Source of the DNA: Emergomyces orientalis
Taxonomy: Eukaryota > Ascomycota > Eurotiomycetes > Onygenales > Ajellomycetaceae
Assembly (NCBI GenBank): GCA_002110485.1
Contig: MOWL01000076.1
Span: 61,411-125,410 of the forward strand
Reading direction: 5' to 3'
DNA: 64,000 bases
Every line of letters starts with the position of its first letter. The stretch's first letter is position 1. This document shows positions 22,870-34,901 of the stretch, one piece after another. A model generated the notes under the pieces. It ran no database searches and was not told the origin of the DNA. It was given only the letters and a program-made list of their open reading frames with translations. Position numbers and translations under genes: made by a program.

Positions 22870-23193
22870 CATCTCCCCTCTCTATAGCTTGCCGACCCGG
22901 CAAGTAAGAATGCGATTCGAATGAATGAAAACAAGGAATTGCAGAAAAGAATCAATCAAGAATCAAGAAAATGAAAGACAATCAATAAAAGAATATAGAA
23001 AAGAGAAAGAAAAAGTGAACAGCAGAGAAAAGAAAGACAAGCAAGAACAAGAGAAAACAGAGAAACAAGTAAGCAGAATGTGATCAACACAGTGACAGTG
23101 GCAAGATGCGGCAAATTGGCAACAGTGCGATCGTGATTGGTCAATCTTTTGACAGCCCGGGGCCGGGAAAACATGATTGGCTGATGACTGCGG

Positions 23194-25824
23194 CTATTCG
23201 GCGGGCGCATTCTCGCGGCCATGCACCGGAATCTGCATAGCCTCGCCCTCGGCGACAGCGCGATCTCCCTCAATTGAGGCGAGAGAGATGTTCCTCTTCA
23301 GACAATAGAAACAGCTACATTCTCCAAATAATTCCTTCTCTGTAGTCATTATGATCTCGAAACACTGGATTCCTTTGGTGACTGCTCTCTTGCGCCACTC
23401 CTCAATGTATTCTTGCGGCGAACTGCCCTTGTCATTGAAGAGAATATCTTGCTCGTGCCTGACCATAGAGTCATCCCACTTCTGTCGACCCACCAGAGCA
23501 TCCGAAATCGCTCCAAGACCCGTGACTGGAACAGCAGCAGGGTACCGATATGGAATACTTCCATATAATACCGAAAGGCCAGAGGGTGTTGACAGCCCAG
23601 CAACCAAATCGCGATGTGCTCGGGAGAGCTGCTCCCACAATCCGCTTTCAGAGACTTCAAGAGAGTGCCCGTCATCCTGAATTCCAACATACCACGGCAG
23701 CATTGTCTTGCGTTCCTTAGTAGCAGGCCCGGTGCTTCCATGAGGAAGATGCGGCATGGTTATTCAAGCATCGCCTTGCTTGCATGGGACAGTCGTCCAC
23801 TGTGTTCTGAAGTTGTTGAGATCCTTGTTGGTGAGCATCTCAGATGTCACCTCTTGAACAATTCCACCATTCGGGAGATTGTGAGCATGCAGGCATCTGT
23901 TTCATTCTTGAATATTTTGATGCATTCTCAGGACTATGGTGGTGCAATTCCTCCCATCTTCGTCGCTGAAAGAGACTGATCCCTGAATCATATTCACTCC
24001 ATGATTTTCCTCCGCCAGGCGTTTAATATTGACATCAATATGGCGGAAGTAAGTGCTATCCCCAGACAAGGCGTATTTTGCATAATAGGGATAGGAAATC
24101 AGGTGCGTGCGATGATCGGGGCGGAGAGCAACATACCACACATAATACAGTGAATCTTGATGGACAATCTGTTGAACAATTCTGTGCAACATTGTTCAGA
24201 GCCACCCTCAGGTCTTCTTATCTTTTCACTGATGGAACCTGTACATGCTCCATTCGACTGTGGCAACCTTCGCCAGGGTGTTGTAATTATTGTTGACCCC
24301 TGCCGCCTTCATCGCGTTCATCCATCTAAATATTGACAGGATGATGGAACCATCCTTCTTCCATTGCTGAAAAGCTGCACTGGAATTGAAATCAAGAAAA
24401 GCAAGTCAGGCCAGTGTTTGTTCCCAATTTGATGATGTAACCGGCGGTAGGCGATTATGGCGCATTTGATATACCTGTAGCATATCTTTGGGGCGAGGAG
24501 GTCGGCGATCAAGGCAGAAGAAATGATATGTGTCATCAGCAGCTCACATCCGCCCAAGATTCTGGTGATTATTCACCACAAGCCCGATTCTCTTTATCAG
24601 CCCCGCATGGTCAAGATCGCGTGTAAGGAGTCCAATCTTGCTGCTGAGATTTACTGAATGCAGATAGCATATAGTCAAGCCTTGTCGCGGAAGCCTGGCT
24701 ATCTTGTTCAGAAGATGCACCAGCTGACATTCTTCTATCTTCTTTGTATCTCTAAGCTGCGCTTTCACATCCACAGGGACATAGGGAGAACACCGGCATC
24801 CTCTGTTCACTGTTGTATGCTGCTTGTCAGTTGCCTCTACCAAAGCAGGGCTATCTTGATCAACCCCCATATTCTCAAATTCCGCAACTTGGTCAGGGCT
24901 GAGAAGTTCAGCAAGATGGGTGTCTGACAAGGCTGCAGACAGGCTGCTGACGTCCGAAAGCAAGGATTGGCCGGAGACGCGGCGAGAAGTACGCACAGGA
25001 GGACTATGTATAGAACCTTGAGGAGATCCAAGCGAGGGTGCACTGAGGCGTATCACGTTCAACACACGGGGAGAAGGTAGAGGAGACTGGCCAGTCATAT
25101 GTTGATCGGGAGGGGATAGGACACGTTCTTGAGGCTGGGGTGAAGCAACTGTCATAGAATCTTCAGTGAGAATTCCGCCAGGACCAAAGATAAGACCTGC
25201 AGCTTGAAGATTTCCTTGTGTGATCTCTTGGCCAATAAAATTGGAATCAGCCGCTGCTTCGATATCTGCCAACATGATCGTCTTATATCGCTTAACTCCT
25301 CGTCGAGGTGGCTGAGTGATGCGAGCCCACATTGCTTGATTGATCCGGCCGATTGCAGAAGCATATTCGTGATGTAGGGCCAGGGTTTGACAGGCGCGTT
25401 GCATCCGCTCTGAAGTCATGATATGCCAGAACGAATCCACGCGAACTTTTCCCCACATCCTGGTGCATGTAGTATATGCTATGGCGCAGCGATCGCGCCG
25501 TTCAGCTACCTGAGCAGCAACTCGTTGAAGCTCCGCCGTCTGGTTATCAAATGCTTGCTGGGCCACCACCTGGCGCCAGGATCCATCATTTCTCATCCAC
25601 TCATAGAATGCGGCAACCTCATCTTGAGCCGCCTCATGGCGCCTCATGAGTAGATTACCGATCTCACATTGTGCTTGGTAGCGAACCTGCGGATTCTGAC
25701 CCAGAGAATTGACATAAGCTTGCAGCTCCATCGCCGTATGAAAAACATGGTTATCATATGTCACAAGAGCGAGCTGGCTCGCTGGTCTCGGTACCAGAGT
25801 GTGTTGGCTAGAGGGGTTCGACAT
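23194..25824 (-). pseudogene. Gypsy-1 third ORF (env position), possible 2OG-Fe(II) oxygenase-like domain
   Basis: One frame of about 877 codons runs from ATG 25824 to TAG 23194. It is interrupted only by TGA codons (24544 and about six more), with no TAA or TAG inside. The N-terminal 430 residues are helical, then Ser/Pro-rich, then a Cys-containing segment (NRGCRCSPYVPVDVK). The C-terminal half contains DSTYFRHIDVNI (an H-x-D at about 24033-24044) and, about 95 codons later, ITMPHLPHGSTGP with a further His-Gly. H-x-D plus a distal His is the iron-binding pattern of double-stranded beta-helix 2OG-Fe(II) dioxygenases; this assignment is inference. The frame lies after integrase in the same sense, where retroviruses carry env, but no signal peptide or membrane segment is visible. 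It could be a captured host gene. Confidence 0.6.
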
Positions 25825-26224
25825 CTTTGTAATGAAATAAGGAAATATAGAGAAAAATCAATGAATTAAAAATAGAAAAAGAGACTTGAATGCCAATTTG
25901 AAAAAGAAAAATGATTATCTGGGCAGAGCAGGTCAATAATATAATACTTCCTCAAGGTGAATTTTGGAAGATAATGTGAAAAGCAGTCAACATGCAGCAA
26001 GAGTGACAGCAGTTCATAAAATTCACTGTCAGCTTCAATCTGACCCAGAGAATTGAATATCAAAGAGAAAGTAAACAAAACAAAGAAAAGACAATATCAA
26101 GAGATTAAAATTAGAAGGAACTGATATGATGCATGAAAAACATGCAAGAAAGAAGCAGAATCATGAAAAATAGAGACTAAGAAAACAGCAACTTAAATGA
26201 AGAAAACAACAACAAGGAAATCAT

Positions 26225-29200
26225 TATACAAAGAAAAACAGCAGTCAGATAATGACTGCAAACTCCTTACCATGAGAGATCCATGACTGCAAGTCATCCT
26301 GATCCTCTCTCAAAGAATTCTTCTTATCAGTATCTTGCATATCCATCTCTTCCTCTTCAATATCATTTGCTTCATTGATATTATTCTCTGCAACCGGCAT
26401 TTGATTGTCTCAGAGATAGAACCTTTTTAACCTATTATCTGCAGTAGTATTTCGAAACAGTGAATCATTCAGCTCTTTCAGATGATAGGTCTCTTTCTCA
26501 TGGTTTGCTTCTCGGATTTGATACGGGCCCAGCCATCGGAAGTTGAGCTTGGCAGAATAGGACGTTTCTAGCTTGGTATCATGCAAAAGCACCAAATCAC
26601 TTATCTGCAATGATTCTTGGACTAATTGCTTAGTTTCATCAAATAGATCTTGGTTCTTCTCTCTCGCACGGTGCAGGTGATGAGCAGCCTCCTCCAGATC
26701 TTCATCTCTCTTTTCCAATTGTCAAATACGCATATATATCAAATCAGCACGGGATTGCACTGTCTGCCAGGGAAGTGTTTGCCAAGTTGGAACGTCAAGC
26801 TCTATTGGAAGGATAGCATCGTAGCCATATTGCAGGCGGAACGGGGTTTCACCAGTAGATTGCCGAATGGTGACGCGATCTGCCCATAGCGCAGAATGGA
26901 AATGATTAACCCAGCTTCTTCCATCTGCAGCTAGCTTTGAAAGCGCATCGGATATCGGGCGGTGACCGCGTTCGACCATGCCATTAGCCTTCACATTGTA
27001 TGGTGAGATGGTTATTTGATTAACACAATATTTGGCAGTGAGAATCTTAGTCCATTTTTGATTCTCCGGCCTGCCACCACACACTAATTCCTGAAAGCAG
27101 CCGTGTCGGCAAATGATATTCTCATAGATGAATTGCGCCACGTTCTCAGCTGTTCCACGAGCGAGAGGGCGGCCTTCCACCCAGCCAGTGAGATCATTCT
27201 GAGCAATAACAGCACATCACTTGCCTCGGTTCTTCGGAAACTTGACAACATCGATACACCACTTGTCCCATAGATAATTGCGGCTTGTTGGATATAGTGG
27301 TTCTTCCAAGCGAGCGCCATCCCTCAGCTGGCACACTGTGCAGCTTTTGCAATAATTCTTGACGGCTTTTCAGATACCTTCCCACCAATATCGCTGCGTG
27401 ATCTTGTGGTTTGTGGCCTCACAGCCCTTATGACCAGATTCATCATGCATCCGAGCAACAATATTCTTTTGCTCAGATGAGTTATCAACCACGCGTCTCA
27501 GAGGAATTCCCTTGCCTGATCGTCGGAATAGATGTTGACCTTGGACGATATATCGAAGTGCATGCTTGCGCCATTTAGAAAAGACGGAACGTGGTATATC
27601 ATCCGGCCGCTTCATGGTGGTGAGAAACCTCGCAATTGATTCACTGCGATCAGAATAATCAGGCGAAAGAACACACACACCCAATGACTCGGAAGCATCC
27701 ACGCCGCTGACATCGAAATCAGGAACCGTCAAAGATGCAACACTAATATAGTTGAGTTCTGCATCTATGAAATCATTGATATCTTGATCCTCAGGAACCT
27801 CACCCTCAGCAGGAGGTCGACGAGATAGCCCATCTGCAGCAGTATGCTTCCAACCAGGCACATGTCGAACTTCGAAATCAAACATCCGAATCCAGGCAAG
27901 CCAGCCAGTAACGAGAGCACCAGGCAGGTCAGTGGCAGATTGATTGAGCTGTGCCACTAGAGTCTTCGCGTCGGTTTCCAGAATAAAGTGAACGTCATAC
28001 AGGTAATAACGGCATTTCTTTAGCATCTTGAGCACAGCGCGGCATTCTCGCTTTCCTGCATCATATTTTGCTTTGGTGGGGCTCCAGATTCCGCTCTCAT
28101 ATCGGCAAGGGTGTAGCTTTCCATTCAATTTATCCCGTTGGCTGAGCGTTCCACCCCATCCTTCAAGACAGGCATCCGTGGCCATCACGATATCACCGGC
28201 ATCTTCAGAATAATCAATGCAGCAAAGTGCAGGGGCAGTTGTCAGGGCATTCTTTAAAATTGCCATTGCATTCACTTGTTCAAGACCCCAGGTAAAAGGA
28301 ATGTTCTTCTTGAATAGAATATAGATAGGTATAGAAATGATAGCGAAATTCGGAATCCATATTCTATAGTAAACACAAACACCTAAGAAAGCTCAGGCAC
28401 CTGTGACATCTGTCGGATCCAGCCACTCAACGATTTTGACGATTTTCGCAGCTTCGGGGCGCCTGCCGTCAGCATCCACAACATATCCGACTAGAACCAT
28501 ACCGGAGCAGGCGAATTCTGACTTTCCAACCTGGATACACGTGTCCGCGAGTTCTATGCTGATGAGGGTGGCATCTAAGTTTTGCAGATGCTTCAGAACA
28601 AATTTCTGAATACCTGGCATCACTTCTTCATCATTGTAACGCGTCCGCGGGCCTTTCACACCAATATCATCCATAAAATTGTCTGCTTGATGCGGTATGT
28701 TCGATCGAAGAATGCGTGCCATGATTCAGCAGAACTGTGCAATAGAATTCGTCGCACCTTGTGGCAGTGCTGTCTGACAAAGCAACTCAATCAGAGTAAG
28801 AAAAGCTGTCATATCTCGGCTGTCTTCATGTAAAGGAACTTGATCATATTCAGAAAAGAAATCCATCATGCTTGTTATCTTCATTCCCGTGAAATCCTCA
28901 GCAAACGCGTCTGCACTAGGTGGAATATACGCATCGCGAATAGTGACAGCGTTCATGTCCATGCATGTGTTGACAATGTGATATTTCCCAGCTTCTTTCT
29001 TCTTGACGAGGAACCACTTATTTCAATACAGATCATGGCAATATTCATAAACTTCAGAATTAATGTGTTCGCGAAGCATATTGATGATTGTAGAGACAAG
29101 CTTTTGAGGAATAGAAAATCCTGCCGCTTGCCATGCTTTATGCAGAGCAACGCGAATCTTGACAGATGAAGAGACTTCTTTTGCAAGTGTTCTACAATTC

Positions 29201-29400
29201 TTAAAACTTCATGTGAGGACTTTTTCTCTTCTAAGCAGAATCTCAATCAAAAGTTCGTGTTCCTGTGGGGTGAGCATTGATTCAATCTGCAGATTCTTGA
29301 TTCTTTTCTCTGTGAGTCGCGAACCTCGCGGGCAATCAGAGAAACAGGGTGTAATGAAATGATTGTAGGATGAAGGCGAATCCTGCTCCGGAATCACATT
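26225..29400 (-). pseudogene. Gypsy-1 pol: RT, RNase H, integrase
   Basis: Read in one frame broken by TGA only. RT (about 29250-28300) shows NKWFLVKKKEAGKYHIV, MNAVTIRDA, QGATNSIAQFC, then FMDDIGVKGP as the catalytic D-D. RNase H (about 28260-27850) has CCIDYSEDAGDIVMATDACLEGWGG. The zinc-binding and core integrase (about 27450-26720) has HKGCEATNHKITQRYWW, then LTGWVEGRPL, ANGMVERGHRPISDAL, and the C-terminal LNFRWLGPYQIREA near 26550. Stops: TGA at 29209 (expected Trp), 29018, 28726, about 28380 and 26722 (expected Arg), among others. Intact pol would copy the RNA genome and integrate the cDNA. This is decayed but fully recognisable along its length. Confidence 0.85.
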
Positions 29401-29906
29401 GTCTTTGAATCATTGTTGGTGAATTTCTCTCCACTTATCTGTTCCACCGGGAATCCCGCCACCTGTAGTTGACACATTGAGAGGTTGAATCTTATCGGCT
29501 TTTCACTTGTATAATGTCGCAACGACTGGACCGCGCGATCGAGGAGAAGATCGTGAAGAAGCATATAAAGACAAATCATGAAGCTGCACACCACAAACAC
29601 GGCGTGATTCGGATATTGAATAATTAGAGAAAGGAAAAGATGAATGTGTAGACAGATAAAATTGTTGATGTAGAATGATGAGGAAAAACCTGTGAGATTC
29701 TCAGATGTTTTGGAGCAGTGTTCTCTGATTGACTGAATCTTTTGGTGGCCCGGGGCCGCCAAAAGTCTGATTGGCTGACGCACCCACACCACTTTCAAAA
29801 CATGGCAGAATATTTGCCCCGCTATCCACATCGCGATTGCTGAATCTGATATCATTTCTTTGCCCACCACATTCAACATCGCAAAGATCAATCAGACTCA
29901 GCATAT

Positions 29907-32465
29907 CTAGTTTAAAGTCTGCACTTTGTCACAAAGATCATCTAACTTTCGATCTCCATGGTTGCTGGGAGAATAACCAAGAAAAGACACCTGATTCTTC
30001 TCATCCTTCGGATCAAAAACATGAACAAGAACACTGCCTTTGTTATCTGTAGTTCTTGCCAAACGCGTCGCGTTTTCATATGGTCGGCCGAGAATGCAAT
30101 CATGAGAACCGCATTCCATGATGAAGAATGTCTGAGGCACCATAACAGATTCAAGGCAAACAGAAACATCCTTGCAGATTCCAATGACACCACTCTGCTG
30201 ACCCCCAGCTCCAAGAATAGGTTTGACAGCATCCCTTTGAATGATGAGACTGAGATCTAATGCAGTTCTTTCAACAAGACAGTTAATTTCCACACCTCCA
30301 TCAAATATCGCCTCAGTTTCCCCCTTTCCAATTCCGACAGTGAACTTGATGTGTCCAACTGAAACAAGATTCCAACGAGGATTATACTCAGCAACAGAAG
30401 TGCCAGGTTGAACCAGGGCAACGGTGGCTGCATCATCCCGAATCATATGCTGTTGAACTTCGATGGAAAGATTTTGAAAGAACATGTGCTGGAGTTGGGT
30501 GGAGCATGCCATGAGATCTTTAATCTGAATTTCACTGATTTCTTGGTGCATGATCTTCTTGAATATTCACCATGTTGTGATTGTCATATTGTCTTTATTC
30601 TTCATTTCTGCAGAAAGCTTTGGCCCTTTGAGTTTCCGAGGCCTGCAGAGAACAGTTTTCTTCTGAATCTGTGAAGCATCTGCCATTTCTGAATCTGGGA
30701 CAATTCCACTGTCTCTGAGCTTTGAACTTCCGCCCTGAAGCTGTTTATCATGGAGAGGTTGAGAATTATCATCCTCATCATCTTTCTGTGAAGCAGAGAT
30801 CACATCTTGAGCAAAAGAAACTGATTTTCCATCTGAATATCTGCCATTGCACTAAGAATGTGTTGTTGACAGTCTCTTCTCCTTCTCAATTCGTCTGGAA
30901 AGCGTTGCTTGATTTTTATTCATAGAAGAGGCCTTATCCTTCTCAGTAGAAGTGGAAGCAGCTATTACACTAACAATCTCCTCCATCTCACTATCGGTCA
31001 TATCACCTTCCTCAGGGCCACTATCAAATCCAATATCACATATGCTTACGGCATTCACCGATGGCATCGGGGATCCGTCAGGAAATACCCGGATACTACC
31101 ATCATTCCGAAGTTTATCCGCGGTTGGGACAGTCGGCGGTGCAGCCATTTGCTTCAAAAGTCGTTCAATTATAACAATATGAGACTCAAGTCAGTTGACA
31201 GCAATCTTCGGGCCTTTTCTCATCACATTACCCTCATAGTATTCTCCAATCATATTCCGATGAATCTTGCCCTGATCGATGAGCCGGCCGATTGCTAAGC
31301 AATTTGGAAGCATATGGTTTGAATCTCCGCAACCCCAGCATGACATCGGCGGTCGATCGTATTGAACAAAGCTTCCGGATCGAGATCGAGACAGGCCTCC
31401 AGGTCCACATTGAGTTCCATAGTAAGACACATTTGGCAAATTCAATGCAGGATCACGTCCTCGAGTAAGAAGAACCTTTGGAGCAGTCACATTTTGCTGC
31501 ATGTTTCCCTGGTTTTGAATGCCAGTGATTGCCAGAGATAATGCGTCCATTCAATTGACAAGGTTCTCAAGAATGTTATCACTCGGATTCTGTGTTTTCG
31601 CATCCGGAGCAGGCATCGCCGAAGCGGTCGGCACAGGCACATTCAATGTGGGCGGATTAAACACGGGCTGAGCAGACGGCTGCATCGATGGAATAGAGTT
31701 GGGGAAAACATCAGGTGCCAGAACTCGTGCAATCTCTTCCTTTGTCTTCTGCATTTGAGACACAGCATCGCAGATCTTCAGCAGTTCCCATCCAGATTGA
31801 CTAACCTTATCAAATCCAGCAGTGCGGAAAGCTTTTTCACGAATACCTTCTGAAAGTCCTTGAAGAAATCAGATACAAGCAAGAGATTGTTGCAATTCAT
31901 TCTTGCAAATGAGAGGCATTGCAACTGCACAGAATTGACAGCAGTAGACAAGGATCTCCTGGCTGGTAGAATGGGTTTTGTTGCACAATGCATGGAGATA
32001 AGATTGATTATACATCTGTTGGTGAGCATCTTCGCGCCAGAAATCAGCAAGCAACTGCTTTTTAACCATTTCCCATGTCTTATGATCCAAGACAAGCTGA
32101 TTGATATGGCCCTGCAGTTCCATGGTACAATAGTTCCGTAATACCGCCAGAGCATCGATTCCTGCAACGAAATGCAAGGTGCACATTGCCTCATATTGAT
32201 CAACAAAAGCAGTAATGTTTCTCCCATCAAAGAATGGGGCTCCAGGTGCTCCAGGAATCGGCATCGGCATGACAAGACGTTGATATGGCAGTCCACTATT
32301 GGGAGTCGGCTGACCGGACGAGGTAGTAGTGGGTGTAGTCATCTTTTCTTTGCTAGCTTCTGTCTTCTCTTTGCTAACTTCTATTTTCGGGGGCGCTGCA
32401 GAGACCTTTCCTGACTGAGTTTGACGATGGGCAATAGAATCCGACCGAGAATGCTTGGAAGACAT
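29907..32465 (-). pseudogene. Gypsy-1 gag-protease
   Basis: Likely start ATG at 32465 (MSSKHSRSDS); the frame opens further up into the LTR, but that part is leader. Capsid-type sequence reads FFDGRNITAFVDQYEAMC, the nucleocapsid knuckle is CWGCGDSNHMLPNC (CCHC), and the protease has AIFDGGVEINCL, with Gly in place of the usual Ser/Thr after the catalytic Asp, then ILGRPYENATR. Stops: TGA at 31869, 31551, about 31190 and 30567; TAG at 30852 and at 29907, the latter probably the natural end of gag-pro before pol. Gag packages the element RNA into particles. Confidence 0.8.
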
Positions 32466-32900
32466 ATATTGAGAAAGAAAGAAACACACAAAAGACTTCT
32501 GTTCACATAAGAGAAAGAGTTCAATAATACTATCAATATCAATATTCTTTTTATATTCAAATCTCAAATCCTCAAGAAAGAGAAGGAATTTCAACATCCA
32601 CTTTAGATCTTTTTGCTGAAGATCTTTTTTTTTATCACTTTTCTCAACATTTCTCTCTTCTTTCATTTGTTGAATAGGGGTATGGGTATTCAAATTGAGC
32701 TTATCAGTGGGGCGTTCGCTCGCATCCTTCATTATCCACTGTCGATATCGGTCATATCGGCCAATCAGAGGCTTCCACAAATGAACACTATTGAAAAGAA
32801 TGCTCAACAAAAGCAGAAAAGACAAAATGTTGAGAGAAATCATATCAGTTGTAGCTACCACCTGCCCATCCATTTTGAATTGCCTTCCCAGGGACGCCAA
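32466..32900 (-). other. Gypsy-1 5' leader with primer binding site
   Basis: Untranslated leader between the 5' LTR and gag. The first 18 bases on the minus strand, TTGGCGTCCCTGGGAAGG, are the likely tRNA primer site. The primer tRNA is not assigned. Confidence 0.6.
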
Positions 32901-33248
32901 TGAAGTGGAATAAGGGGTTGTGCGCTTTTGGCGGCACGGGGGCAGGAGCAGCGGAATCGTAAGAAGGTTGGTAAGTTCGCTGTGTATATAATATTCTATT
33001 CAATGAGCTATCCAAATAGCAATACAAAAGAACATGTAGGAGATTCAAATATAGAAGAAGAACAAGCAATCAATCACATATCAAATCACACAATCAAAAA
33101 GGAGCAATCTCACTGCTCTGCGTACAATCAATCTTCGCCAGGATCCACACGTGTGTCAAGGAAAGATGGGAATATGAGGCAACTGTGCCAAACAAATATA
33201 TGAGGCGGTCTCAGTGAAAAGTAATACCACGCCGAGATTCCCACCACA
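32901..33248 (-). repeat. Gypsy-1 5' LTR (348 bp), CCAGGATCC subtype
   Basis: Closest visible relative is the solo LTR at 62187-62534 (shared CACGGGGGCAGG and CCAGGATCC), not the 3' LTR of the same element. It lies exactly at the outer limit of the left inverted arm. Confidence 0.9.
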
Positions 33249-33991
33249 CTGTATTGAAGACATACAAACAATCTCATCTCAGAGTGAAGAGAGATAATGT
33301 GACAGACTAGCATCTGTTTTTATTTAAATACTTATGTAATCAATTCTCATTCACATCTCTGAGAAAGTAGATTTTTCAAATAAAAGTTCTTCTGTCACTG
33401 CTGAATAATGATTCTGTCACTGCTCTGTATTCACACTGATTAAAATATTCTTGTATGAATATTTTTTCATGTTTTCTCTTTCTTTCTTTCTCAATCAATT
33501 TGTCCTTTGTATTTAGAAAGTGCTAGAGCTGTATTCAGTAGCACACCCATTACACCTTGCGTTATGTTAAATACAGGCCAAGTGTTGGTTATTACATGAG
33601 GAACATCAGTGTTGAACTGTTAACTACCAAGCTTTCCGGTAGCAAGCGTTCACCATTAAGTAGGTAAGGTTGGACCTATTAAGGTGCCTTATCGTGCTTG
33701 ATAACTAGAGGAAAGGGTAGATGCCACTATCAAGACTTACTTAGGTGAATAGGTAAGGATAGCTCCAGCAAGAGATTGTATAGTTTCAATGTGCTGTAGA
33801 AAGTAATACAGCTAAGGTAAGAGAGAGTATCCCAAGGGAATCAAAGCTATGATTATAACTAAGTAGAATATGTGGAAGGTAGAGTGATATAAGAGAATCT
33901 GAAATTGATCATGATCAAGAAGATAAGCTTCTCTGATTCTAAGAGTAATGAGCATGTTTATATACATGATGAAATCTTCTGGTAGATCTGG

Positions 33992-34084
33992 TAGCAATGA
34001 TAGCAGACAGCTATCATGGCTACTTGTGTATCAATAGCTCTGATAGCTTTTGATAGCATGATGCTATCATGGCTATCATTGCTA
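33992..34084. repeat. Cluster of ATAGC palindromes
   Basis: TAGCAATGATAGC (33992-34004) is inverted exactly at 34072-34084. Between them lie ATGATAGC-GCTATCAT and GATAGCAT-ATGCTATC palindromes. The duplicate is at 61352-61444. It may form hairpins; role unknown. Confidence 0.7.
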
Positions 34085-34334
34085 TTGGTCATGTGATCTC
34101 TGTCATGCTGGGGACAAGTTCTGCCATTCTGTTGCTAGTCTTTATCAGCCTCTTTCATTAGATCTGTTCTTACTCAATGGTTTTTCTTTGATTCATGCAG
34201 AGTGTTTTCTTAGGTTTGTAACATCATTTTTCTCTTTCTTTGCTGAGCTGTCTCAGTGATTGATGTAGATAGCAGTTCTTCTCTGTATCTTGTAAGATTT
34301 TCATTTCTGTAAGTTCTCCCTTTGTCTTGCTGTC

Positions 34335-34901
34335 ATGGCCTGTGGTCAGGTGATTCGCTGTCATGAAAATGCTGCTAATATCAAGAAATTAGGCCTCATC
34401 ATGTCTTCATCTTGTGTCTGTTGTTCCCACCGTGGCCGTCCTTGCATTAGATCCGACAAATATAAGAAATGTAGCAAGTGTACTCAAATTGATAAACTGT
34501 GTCTGGTTGATTCATCCGTGTCGCGGGTTAATTGGGAAAAACTTTACTGAGAGCAAGAGAAGCTCAAGTCCCAAAAATCTGCTGCTTGTGAGCAAGTTGT
34601 GATGCTCATGATCTGTCTCAATTGTCTTGAAAAACAAGAAGAGTTTCTTAAAAAATGTGTAGATAAATTTCTCAAGTCTGATGTGAAGTTCTTGAAGAAG
34701 TTGAAAAAGTTGAAAGAGAAGAAAGAAAGACAGCATGAGACTCAACCTGTTCAATAAAAAGAGATGAAGCAACTGCTTGCTATAATTGATAACTTCTCTC
34801 TTGTGTTTTCTGATTCTCAGCTTGCTCAGCTGAATCAATCTTCAGGTTTTGTTGATGAAACTGTTGAATTATCTGTCTTGCATTTCTCAAATATTCAATA
34901 G
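34335..34901 (+). pseudogene. Zinc-cluster + coiled-coil ORF, antisense to Gypsy-2 (left)
   Basis: The frame holds CVCCSHRGRPCIRSDKYKKC SKC..IDKLC-type Cys spacing, then a Trp (VNWEKLY) and a Lys/Glu/Leu coiled coil (KLKSQKSAACEQ, LKKLKKLKEKKE). It is interrupted by TGA at 34548-34550 (expected Arg) and TAA at 34755-34757 (expected Gln). The likely start is ATG 34335 or 34401. Similar short proteins with C..C.RRGR.C and a coiled coil accompany fungal Gypsy elements; I infer an element-encoded accessory protein transcribed opposite to pol. The duplicate copy is at 60535-61101. Confidence 0.6.

Larger units (their letters stand above)
22522..33248 (-). mobile_element. Gypsy-1: Ty3/Gypsy-type LTR retrotransposon with extra ORF
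   Basis: The element is 10.7 kb with 348-bp LTRs at both ends (TG...CA). On the minus strand the 5' LTR is followed by TTGGCGTCCCTGGGAAGG, a probable tRNA primer binding site, and the 3' LTR is preceded by the purine tract AGAGAGGGGAGATG. Order is gag, protease, RT, RNase H, integrase, then a third long frame. The expected 4-bp target duplication is missing: the flanks are CTAC on the left and CTGT on the right. The two LTRs also belong to different sequence subtypes (for example CCGAATCC versus CCAGGATCC). This suggests the ends come from different insertions joined by LTR recombination. Many in-frame TGA codons make it non-autonomous as read. Confidence 0.85.

Noticed and set aside
31869..32900. 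Gag start at 32900 inside the LTR boundary
   Set aside because: The first 145 codons cover the primer binding site and leader; the sensible start is ATG 32465.
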